Assembly: GCA_937944055.1 (NCBI GenBank)
Contig: CALDZJ010000063.1
Span: 1 to 33,095, forward strand
DNA length: 33,095 nt
DNA from: an uncultured Verrucomicrobiales bacterium
GTDB lineage: Bacteria; Verrucomicrobiota; Verrucomicrobiia; Verrucomicrobiales; Akkermansiaceae
Reading direction: 5' to 3'
Part shown: positions 27,313 through 33,095 of the stretch, piece by piece
How the letters are laid out: every line of letters begins with the position of its first letter
Numbering within the stretch: the stretch's first letter is position 1
Notes under the pieces: model-generated
Databases searched by the model: none
Seen by the model: only the letters and a program-made list of their open reading frames with translations
Told to the model about the DNA's origin: nothing
Position numbers and translations under genes: made by a program

Positions 27313-27380
27313 CGGCCTCATATCAGCCCAGACCCTTAGGTCTGAAAAACCGCCGGATCATAAGCCTTGCGGGCGATGAC

Positions 27381-28814
27381 TTAGCTGATCAGATCAGGCC
27401 AGTCTTCCGTGTGGAAGAACTCACCTTCCGGCTTATCAAGCCGCTCATAGGTGTGCGCTCCGAAGAAGTCGCGCTGCGCTTGCAAGAGGTTTGCAGGCAG
27501 TCGCTCGGCGCGGTAAGCGTCATAATACGCGAGAGATCCACCGAAGCTTGGGACCGGGATCCCATTCGTCGCAGCGAGGGCCACCACTTCACGCCAATCT
27601 TGCTGACCCTCATTGAGGATCTGAGTAAAGAAAGGCGAAAGCATAAGATTGCTAGGAGGAGTCTCAGACTGATAAGCCTCCGTAATGCGATTGAGGAAAC
27701 GAGCGCGGATGATGCACCCTCCACGCCAGATTTTAGCAATCTCCCCCAATTGCAGATCCCAGCCTTTATCAACGCCCACCTTCGTGATGAGGTCTAAGCC
27801 TTGCGCGTAGGAGACAATCTTAGAAGCATAGAGCGCATTACGCACTTTCTTAACCAGCTCTTCCTTACTCATTTCCAGATTAAAGTCCCAATTACTCGGA
27901 CCTTGGAGAATCCCAGAAGCGACCTTCCGCTGGTCACGCATCGAGGAAAGAATGCGAGCTTCTACTGAGCCAGCGATCGTAGAAAATGGAACGGCTTGCT
28001 CTACCGATCCCATCACAGTCCAGCGGCCCGTGCCTTTTTGCCCGGCCTTATCGACAATCAGATCCACAATATCCTCACCCGTCTCCGTGTCCTTATGTTT
28101 TAGAATATTCGCAGTGATTTCGATGAGGAAGGACTCGAGATCCCCCGCATTCCAATCCGCAAAAATCTCAGCTTGCTCCGCATTAGAGAAACCGGCTGCT
28201 TTGAAAATATTATAAGCTTCGCAGATGAGCTGCATGTCACCGTATTCGATGCCATTGTGAACCATCTTTACAAAGTGACCTGCCCCACCCTCGCCGATGT
28301 GGACCACGCAGGGCTCACCATCCACTTTTGCCGAGATGGCCTCAAAGATCGGCTGCATAATCTCCCAAGTGGATTCAGGCCCGCCAGGCATGATCGAAGG
28401 ACCCTTCAAAGCCCCTTCTTCACCCCCAGAAACCCCAGCGCCGATAAACCTAAAACCCGCCTCACCCACATATTTGTCACGGCGCTCAGTATCGGTGTAG
28501 AGAGAATTACCACCATCGATGATGATGTCATTCGGATCAAGAAGAGGCATGAGGGCCTTGATCACAGAATCCACGGGACCACCTGCCTGCACCATGATCT
28601 GAATTTTACGAGGAACCGCGAGAGATTCTACGAACTCCTCTAAGGTCTCCGTGCCCACGAGATTTTTCCCAGGATTTTCCTCAATAAAGGCACTCATCTT
28701 AGAAGTCGTCCGATTATAGACAGATACCTGAAAGCCTCGGCTCTCGACATTGAGCACTAAATTCTGCCCCATCACGGCCAGACCAATCAGTCCGAAATCA
28801 CTTTTCTTTTCCAT
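27381..28814 (-). CDS. gnd: 6-phosphogluconate dehydrogenase, decarboxylating
   Basis: A 477-residue cytosolic enzyme of the oxidative pentose phosphate pathway, converting 6-phosphogluconate to ribulose 5-phosphate with NADP reduction. The N-terminal Rossmann motif is GLAVMGQNLVLN, and YNRTTSK provides the NADP-selective Arg-Thr-Lys region. The 6PGDH signature is GAGVSGGEEGALKGPSIMPGG; the catalytic Lys lies in HFVKMVHNGIEYGDMQ. The C-terminal domain has KAGQKGTGRWT, WRGGCIIRARFL and the tail SFGGSLAYYDAYR followed by RDFFGAHTYERLD. The enzyme is full length and shows no missing residue. The stand-alone gene has about 140 bp of non-coding sequence on each side. Confidence 0.97.
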   Translation of the reverse strand: MEKKSDFGLIGLAVMGQNLVLNVESRGFQVSVYNRTTSKMSAFIEENPGKNLVGTETLEEFVESLAVPRKIQIMVQAGGPVDSVIKALMPLLDPNDIIIDGGNSLYTDTERRDKYVGEAGFRFIGAGVSGGEEGALKGPSIMPGGPESTWEIMQPIFEAISAKVDGEPCVVHIGEGGAGHFVKMVHNGIEYGDMQLICEAYNIFKAAGFSNAEQAEIFADWNAGDLESFLIEITANILKHKDTETGEDIVDLIVDKAGQKGTGRWTVMGSVEQAVPFSTIAGSVEARILSSMRDQRKVASGILQGPSNWDFNLEMSKEELVKKVRNALYASKIVSYAQGLDLITKVGVDKGWDLQLGEIAKIWRGGCIIRARFLNRITEAYQSETPPSNLMLSPFFTQILNEGQQDWREVVALAATNGIPVPSFGGSLAYYDAYRAERLPANLLQAQRDFFGAHTYERLDKPEGEFFHTEDWPDLIS

Positions 28815-28922
28815 GGCAATAATTCCGCCAATGAGCGGGTGTTCCTGCCTTAGCTAGCATGATCGAAAATAGCAAATGGAATCTGTCACTCAACTTTTGA
28901 GCCCAATGCCCACCCGTTTATC

Positions 28923-28958
28923 GCTTCACCAGCCTTCTAGGCTTCACCAGCCTTCTAG
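28923..28958. repeat. Perfect tandem duplication of 18 bp at the folD stop
   Basis: GCTTCACCAGCCTTCTAG occurs twice without a gap (28923-28940 and 28941-28958). The copy next to folD contains the folD stop codon (28955-28957), so the second copy is a duplicated stop with its trailing sequence. A recent slippage or duplication event is the simplest reading. Confidence 0.9.
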
Positions 28959-29827
28959 GAGGCCCCCCGTGCAGCCTTAATGGTATTTTTCATCAGCATC
29001 GCAATCGTCATAGGGCCCACCCCACCCGGGACCGGAGTGATCGCTCCAGCCTTTGCCGCTACCTCCTCATAGGCAACATCCCCGCACAGGCGATACCCCC
29101 GTTTGGTGCTGGCGTCTTCTACTCGATTGATCCCCACATCAATCACGGTGGCCCCTTCTTTAATAAAATCCGCTTGGATGAATTCAGGAATACCCACCGC
29201 CGCCACTAAGAGATCAGCGCGGCGACAGACCGCAGCCAGATCACGGGTGCGCGAGTGCGCCACCGTGACCGTAGCATCACTGCCACGCGCCATGAGCAGA
29301 AGAGCCATCGGCTTACCGACGATCATACTCCGCCCCACCACCACCGCCTCAGCACCACTCGTCTCCACCCCAGCAGCCTTAATCAAACGCATGCACCCCG
29401 CCGGAGTACACGGAACAAAGCCCGAGGGATCCTCTAAGGCCAACTTCGCCACATTTTCAGGGTGGAAGCCATCCACATCCTTCGCAGGATCAATCGCGCG
29501 CACAATCTCCTCTTCATTAATCTGCGGCGGCGGCGGTGACTGCACCAGAATCCCATGAATCGCTGGGTCCTCATTTAAACGACGCACCGTTGCTAAGACC
29601 TCCTCCTGAGTAGAATCCTCTGCGAGAACGATCTTTTCCGAATAGATGCCCAATTCACCGCACTTGCGCGCCTTAGAATTCACATAGACCTGACTCGCTG
29701 GATCCTCCCCCACCAAGACCACCGCTAAGCCGGGCACGATCCCGCGCTCCTTTAATTCCGCGATCTCTTGAACGCACTCGGCGAGGACCTCCTCCGCTAC
29801 CTTCTTACCATCGATGAGTTCTGCCAT
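28955..29827 (-). CDS. folD: Bifunctional methylene-THF dehydrogenase / methenyl-THF cyclohydrolase
   Basis: A 290-residue cytosolic enzyme that interconverts 5,10-methylene- and 10-formyl-tetrahydrofolate. Key parts are [23 protein letters not shown] with the active-site Tyr and Lys, [13 protein letters not shown] (the loop usually read as LVQLPLP), [10 protein letters not shown], the Rossmann [23 protein letters not shown], and [15 protein letters not shown] at the end. Length and motif order are normal. It lies 14 bases downstream of the DUF374 acyltransferase gene on the same strand, so FGGY, DUF374 and folD form a likely operon in that order. The supply of one-carbon units fits with purC in the same window, though the two are not adjacent. 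Confidence 0.96.
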   Translation of the reverse strand: MAELIDGKKVAEEVLAECVQEIAELKERGIVPGLAVVLVGEDPASQVYVNSKARKCGELGIYSEKIVLAEDSTQEEVLATVRRLNEDPAIHGILVQSPPPPQINEEEIVRAIDPAKDVDGFHPENVAKLALEDPSGFVPCTPAGCMRLIKAAGVETSGAEAVVVGRSMIVGKPMALLLMARGSDATVTVAHSRTRDLAAVCRRADLLVAAVGIPEFIQADFIKEGATVIDVGINRVEDASTKRGYRLCGDVAYEEVAAKAGAITPVPGGVGPMTIAMLMKNTIKAARGAS

Positions 29828-29841
29828 GAGTTTTGCTTTCT

Positions 29842-30507
29842 TTAAAGTGCATCCGGATCGTCTTTGAGAAGAACCTTCTCTAGCGCAAGACGCTCCCTTT
29901 CGAAGGCCCCCGCATCCAGCTCGCGGGGAATCCGGATCGGCTCCCCCAGTGTCACGCGGACCTTGCTAAAGGGTTTAGGAATCTGGAAGAGATCCCAAGT
30001 CTTAAGCGTCCAGCAAGAAAGATAATCGATGTGCAAGGGCACGATGGCAAGACCAGTCGTCTGCGCAATTTTTACCACCCCGGGCTGCAAATGATAGCGG
30101 GGACCGCGCGGACCATCTGGCGTAAAGACCAGATCCTTCCCCTCCCGAGTCGCCCGCCGCAAGGCCACAATCGCAGCCGCCCCACGCCGACTACTAGACC
30201 CATGCACCGCACCCACTTTAAAAACCTTCACCGCAGAAGCCAGCGTCACCCCATCCTTACTCGCACTGGTGAGGACCACCACCTCCCGCTGAGGGTAAAT
30301 TTTCCGAAAAAGATAAGGGGAAGCGAGGATCCGATTATGCCACAACACATGAATCAGCGGCTCCGAGCTCGCATTGAGTGAAGCCACTGCTCCGCAAATC
30401 TCACGGCGCAAGCTCATCCCAAGAAGACGGATCAGCCAGCCCCCGCAACGCCCCGCTAGGCGCGCCTGCCATGAACTCCGAATCTCGCTACTTCTCAAGG
30501 AGGCCAC
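29842..30507 (-). CDS. DUF374 lysophospholipid acyltransferase family protein
   Basis: A 221-residue protein of the DUF374 group in the glycerolipid acyltransferase superfamily. Visible blocks are [17 protein letters not shown] (the HxxxxD-like site region), [36 protein letters not shown], and the group signature [25 protein letters not shown] with AIVPLHIDY. It should act at the inner membrane, acylating a lipid precursor or lipid A-like molecule; the true substrate is not known. The N-terminus has a hydrophobic stretch but no clear signal peptide. It lies 11 bases after the FGGY-like gene and 14 bases before folD, a tight operon. Confidence 0.9.
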   Translation of the reverse strand: MASLRSSEIRSSWQARLAGRCGGWLIRLLGMSLRREICGAVASLNASSEPLIHVLWHNRILASPYLFRKIYPQREVVVLTSASKDGVTLASAVKVFKVGAVHGSSSRRGAAAIVALRRATREGKDLVFTPDGPRGPRYHLQPGVVKIAQTTGLAIVPLHIDYLSCWTLKTWDLFQIPKPFSKVRVTLGEPIRIPRELDAGAFERERLALEKVLLKDDPDAL

Positions 30508-30518
30508 AGCTCACAAAA

Positions 30519-32012
30519 TTAAACTAAGAAGCCCGCCCCGATCAATGTCTCGGCAAGGTATTGCTGCTTCGAGAGCTGCTCGAGATAGAACTCATGATTC
30601 TCCTCATTCGGATCGCACCAAGAAGAATCATCTACCAGCACCGAATAATCCGCCATCTCCGCAAAAGTGAGATTCTCTCCTCCTTGCTGGAAGTAAGTCA
30701 CCGCAGCATGAATCGCCGCACCCAAGGCCGCACCCTCATGAGTGATCAAAGTGCAGCTCGGAACCCCCGTCACATCAGCAATTAACTGACGCCAAAATTG
30801 ACTCCTCACCCCGCGCCCAGTCACCCGGATGTTCTTAAAATCATGGCCCAACTCAGTCATCCGATGATACCCAAAGGCCAGCCCAGAAGCGATGCCCTCC
30901 AAAGTTGCGCGAGCCACGTTCGCTTGTGAGAAATTCAAAGCCGTCATCCCGTGTAACATCCCCTCCCCTTTCTCAGAAGTCGTGCCATGGCCCAAAGGCA
31001 GCGCCATCACTCCACCAGAGCCGATCGGCGCCTTCGAGGCAGCTTGCTCCATCTCCAAACCAGACCAACCATAATGATTCCGGATCATCTCCATAGATGC
31101 CACCGCCCGATCCTCCGTAAAATGCGAGAGCCATTGATCAGTCGCATCACACCAGAGATCCACCTCCCCACGTGCATCCACCTGCGGAGATTCTCTCACC
31201 CCCCAAACCGTCCCAGAACTCCCAAAGTCCAACACCGCAGTGCTCGGATCCACCGTGCCAGAACCCAGCGCACGCATCATCGAGCGGCCACTCCCGATTC
31301 CCACCAGAAGCTCCTTTTTCAAACCCCAACTCTGAGCAATCTCACCACGCAAAGGCCCCAAAAGCTTCTCAGAGCCCGCCACAGGCGACAGGAGTTCAGC
31401 CAAATTTGGCGAAATAAAATCAACGATCGGCTGGCTCCACCTCCGCTTCGGAACATCAAAAAGCCCGGTCCGTGACGCATCACCTGCTTCAGTCTTCTTA
31501 ATTCCCGTAAGCCAATAATTAATAAACTCCCGCGGCTGCATCACGGAAGTCGCTCTCTGAAAATTACTCAACTCCCGCTCCTTCACCCAGAGGAGTTGAC
31601 TCGCGAAGGAGTCCACCTCGATGCGATTCCCAATCATCTCGCTCAGGCCAGGAGCCCCGCCAAAATGACGATTCAAGGATTGAAGCTGCTTTGAAGCAGA
31701 ACTGTCCCCTGCAATCTTAGCCGGCCGGATAATCGCATTTTTTTCATCGAGAAGAACCAAACCCTTCGACTGCGCACCCACAGACATCGCCACCACACGG
31801 TCACGATCCGCGCCAAGGGTCCCGAGACACTGCTTCACCGCTTGATCGAGCGCCGCAATCCAAGTGGCCGGATCCTGCTCTTGGCTCCCAATTGGCACAC
31901 CCTCCACGAGAGTATGAGCTACACTTGCAGACGCCACCACCGTCGCGCTCTCTAGATCCACCACAATGGCTCTAGTTTCTGATTCTGCTGATTCGACTCC
32001 GAGGAAATACAT
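30519..32012 (-). CDS. FGGY-family (xylulokinase-like) protein, probable pseudokinase
   Basis: A 497-residue protein that aligns end to end with xylulokinases such as E. coli XylB: EQDPATWIAALDQAV, LLWVKERELSNFQ, EAGDASRTGLFDVPKRRWS, VLDFGSSGTVWGV, RATLEGIASGLAFG, RGVRSQFWRQLIADVTG, EGAALGAAIHAAV. The residues used for catalysis differ. The N-terminal phosphate motif DLGTS is ESAES, QMHG is QSKG, WNDGR is AGDSS, and the general-base Asp of GGGDNAAGA is Arg243 (GSGRSMMRA). The ATP-side GSSG loop is kept. The fold is therefore intact while the sugar and base sites are not, pointing to a regulatory or binding role. It starts the operon with the DUF374 gene and folD. Confidence 0.85.
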   Translation of the reverse strand: MYFLGVESAESETRAIVVDLESATVVASASVAHTLVEGVPIGSQEQDPATWIAALDQAVKQCLGTLGADRDRVVAMSVGAQSKGLVLLDEKNAIIRPAKIAGDSSASKQLQSLNRHFGGAPGLSEMIGNRIEVDSFASQLLWVKERELSNFQRATSVMQPREFINYWLTGIKKTEAGDASRTGLFDVPKRRWSQPIVDFISPNLAELLSPVAGSEKLLGPLRGEIAQSWGLKKELLVGIGSGRSMMRALGSGTVDPSTAVLDFGSSGTVWGVRESPQVDARGEVDLWCDATDQWLSHFTEDRAVASMEMIRNHYGWSGLEMEQAASKAPIGSGGVMALPLGHGTTSEKGEGMLHGMTALNFSQANVARATLEGIASGLAFGYHRMTELGHDFKNIRVTGRGVRSQFWRQLIADVTGVPSCTLITHEGAALGAAIHAAVTYFQQGGENLTFAEMADYSVLVDDSSWCDPNEENHEFYLEQLSKQQYLAETLIGAGFLV

Positions 32013-32377
32013 GAGGGGGTTTCTGCAAACATCAAAACGTCTCTAGCCGCCTCTGACAAGCTTGATCCCTCCCAGCCCACACGCCCCCGTCCCAAGACAC
32101 CCAGCTCATTCACCCCAAAAACACCCGCCTCCGTATGAAAGCTCCAGACGCTTTCTGCAAAGAGTTCGTTAAGGGGTCGTTAAGAGTATGCAAAAGGGTC
32201 GCAAAGAGGTCGCAAAGGGCTTTGAAAAAACAAGGTTCTGCTCAAAGCAGGCCATTACCCAAAAATATATCAAAAGAACGACAGTCAGACGCAAGGGCTT
32301 AACACACCCCATCCGAGCAACTCAGCGCACTTTCGATCATTCTATCACGCTCCCTTCTCCCATCCATCCTCCAACTC
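32013..32377. other. Non-coding stretch upstream of the FGGY-like gene
   Basis: No convincing gene is visible on either strand. It holds the promoter side of the FGGY-like gene (transcribed leftwards from 32012), the five-copy 11-bp repeat described separately, and AT-rich sequence around 32265. The 80-codon open frame at 32188-32430 is low in coding character and runs through the repeat, so I do not call it. Confidence 0.6.
32166..32220. repeat. Five-unit tandem repeat with an 11-bp period
   Basis: Units start at 32166, 32177, 32188, 32199 and 32210: TCGTTAAGGGG, TCGTTAAGAGT, ATGCAAAAGGG, TCGCAAAGAGG, TCGCAAAGGGC. The consensus is about TCGYWAAGRGG. The period equals one helical turn, so all A-tracts face the same side. 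It lies 154-208 bases upstream of the FGGY-like gene start. Confidence 0.75.
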
Positions 32378-32406
32378 GCCTGCGTGGTGGAATTGATAAT
32401 GCCACG
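32378..32406 (+). tRNA. tRNA-Leu 5' fragment (acceptor strand and D-arm only) or terminator-like hairpin
   Basis: GCCTGCG, then TG, then GTGGAATTGATAATGCCAC match the 5' acceptor strand and D-arm of a bacterial tRNA-Leu, including the hallmark TGGTGGAATTG. No anticodon arm, variable arm or T-arm follows; the sequence goes directly into T6. The same bases also form a stem CGTGG/CCACG followed by T6, so a + strand terminator is a rival reading. Not a functional tRNA in either case. Confidence 0.45.
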
Positions 32407-32415
32407 TTTTTTCTC

Positions 32416-32730
32416 TTAGCTACGACTTGAATGTTGAATATACTTCACACCCTTCAAGTTTTCCATATCGGCGTCCTGTGTCCAAAGCTCTGCCTGATTC
32501 ACTTGTGCTGTAGTATATATCACACTATCGGACAATGATAACTTATATCGATGTGAATTCTCTGCAGCATTAACAGCCAAATATGAATCCAACTCAATCG
32601 AACGAAACTGTCTCATGGTAGCCAAAACGGTGAGCGCGTGATTCGCTCCCGCCTCTCTTAAAATCCACTTATAAACCTCCATCAAGATCACGGTCGGCAC
32701 CACATGTTCGGCTAAATCCTCAATAGCCAC
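32416..32730 (-). pseudogene. Truncated VapC-like PIN-domain toxin remnant
   Basis: About 104 codons matching a VapC PIN domain from its second motif onwards: HVVPTVILMEVYKWILRE with the acidic Glu, LSLSDSVIYTTAQ with the third acidic residue, and ELWTQDADMENLKGVKYI with the fourth. The N-terminal strand with the first catalytic Asp is missing. The only start in frame is GTG at 32730, and the frame upstream closes at TGA 32782-32784. No VapB antitoxin gene precedes it. Without the first Asp the metal site should be incomplete, so it is most likely an inactive remnant. It lies between a tRNA-Leu-like fragment and a hairpin, consistent with a damaged insertion site. Confidence 0.75.
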
Positions 32731-32790
32731 AGCAGACTGATCGACCTTGATACTGTTTAACAGATCCCTTGTCGATAATTTTCAGGAAGA

Positions 32791-32809
32791 CCGAAAGTGA
32801 AACTTTCGG
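32791..32809. repeat. Perfect 8-bp inverted repeat downstream of the DEAD-box helicase
   Basis: CCGAAAGT (32791-32798) and ACTTTCGG (32802-32809) pair around a 3-base loop. It lies 46 bases after the helicase stop on the minus strand. There is no T-run after it, so it is a REP-like palindrome or a weak terminator rather than a standard one. Confidence 0.6.
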
Positions 32810-32854
32810 CTACGGCGGGGACTTGCTTGGGTGGGTGAGGGGTCCAAACGAAGC

Positions 32855-33095
32855 CTAAGCGGGGCCGAAGTGGATGCTTAGGGTGCGGCTGAATTCGTTA
32901 AGGCGTTTTTTCTCCCGAGGGTCGATGAGGACGATGGAGAGGCCTTTTTTTCCAGCTCGAGCGGTGCGGCCGCTGCGGTGGGTGTAGTAGTCGATTTGCT
33001 CGGGGAGCTGGTGGTGGATGACGAAGGAGAGGTCTGCGATGTCGATCCCGCGAGCGGCGACGTCTGTGGCGACTAGGAACTGGGTGCGTTCTTTT
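32855..33095 (-). CDS. DEAD-box RNA helicase, C-terminal part
   Basis: The window edge cuts the gene; the 80 visible codons form the end of the second RecA-like lobe of an ATP-dependent RNA helicase. Motif V is TDVAARGIDI, followed by DLSFVIHHQLPEQIDYY, and motif VI is HRSGRTARAG with both arginine fingers, then KKGLSIVLIDPREK. The protein ends soon after the core (TLSIHFGPA), so this member has almost no C-terminal tail; many RhlE or DeaD-like helicases have a long basic one. Such helicases help ribosome assembly or RNA decay. The stop is TAG at 32855-32857. Confidence 0.93.
   Translation of the reverse strand, partial: KERTQFLVATDVAARGIDIADLSFVIHHQLPEQIDYYTHRSGRTARAGKKGLSIVLIDPREKKRLNEFSRTLSIHFGPA

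Noticed and set aside
28173-28643. 156-codon + strand frame opposite gnd
   Set aside because: Antisense shadow of a fully conserved gnd gene.
29530-29575. FolD loop QSPPPPQI instead of QLPLP as a sign of lost activity
   Set aside because: Catalytic Tyr/Lys and all other motifs are present and this loop varies in the family.
32188-32430. 80-codon + strand open frame
   Set aside because: Runs through the 11-bp repeat and the tRNA-like fragment; no recognisable domain or ribosome site.

Overview
This window looks like part of a Verrucomicrobiota chromosome. That is an inference: there is a PEP-CTERM sorted protein, several large secreted enzymes with Calx-beta and Ig-like modules, many starts with weak or absent Shine-Dalgarno sites, and a moderately GC-rich, strongly strand-asymmetric composition. 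The + strand is C-rich and G-poor almost throughout, whichever way the genes point. Most of the window is intact chromosome, with one more AT-rich accessory segment (about 13.9-16.6 kb) and one scarred locus (about 32.1-32.8 kb).

Layout. 0-3.3 kb: the 3' end of queA, a SWIM-type SNF2 helicase and a VF530-family small protein. 3.3-9.1 kb: a small AraC-type regulator diverging from a three-gene signalling operon. The operon holds a SAM methyltransferase, a six-TM sensor kinase with the order HK-REC-HK, and a REC protein. Together they resemble the PhcB-PhcS-PhcR-PhcQ quorum-sensing set of Ralstonia, with S and R fused. 9.1-12.2 kb: a convergent three-gene operon (membrane-anchored unknown, condensation-like acyltransferase, FadL-type outer-membrane transporter). 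12.3-13.8 kb: M32 carboxypeptidase. 13.9-16.6 kb: an unknown 341-residue protein and a HigB/HigA toxin-antitoxin pair whose antitoxin carries a C-terminal ImmA/IrrE-like peptidase domain.

16.7-24 kb is a secretome block: a lysyl-endopeptidase-like multidomain protease, an SGNH hydrolase, a GH20/BSP-like fusion in which both catalytic centres look lost, and a PEP-CTERM protein. 24.1-32.0 kb is a minus-strand run of metabolic and envelope genes: purC, a CBM9-like protein followed by an in-frame open extension, a transglutaminase-like protein, gnd, folD, a DUF374 acyltransferase and an FGGY-family protein that appears to be a pseudokinase. 32.0-33.1 kb holds an 11-bp-period repeat, a tRNA-Leu-like 5' fragment or terminator hairpin, a truncated VapC-like PIN gene and the 3' end of a DEAD-box RNA helicase.

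The most interesting unit is 3.3-11.4 kb: a putative fatty-acid-derived signal synthase, its membrane sensor and regulators, lying tail to tail with an acyltransferase and a long-chain lipid porin. The two probable pseudoenzymes (GH20/BSP fusion and FGGY protein) come next. All functional calls rest on reading motifs by eye; no database search was run.
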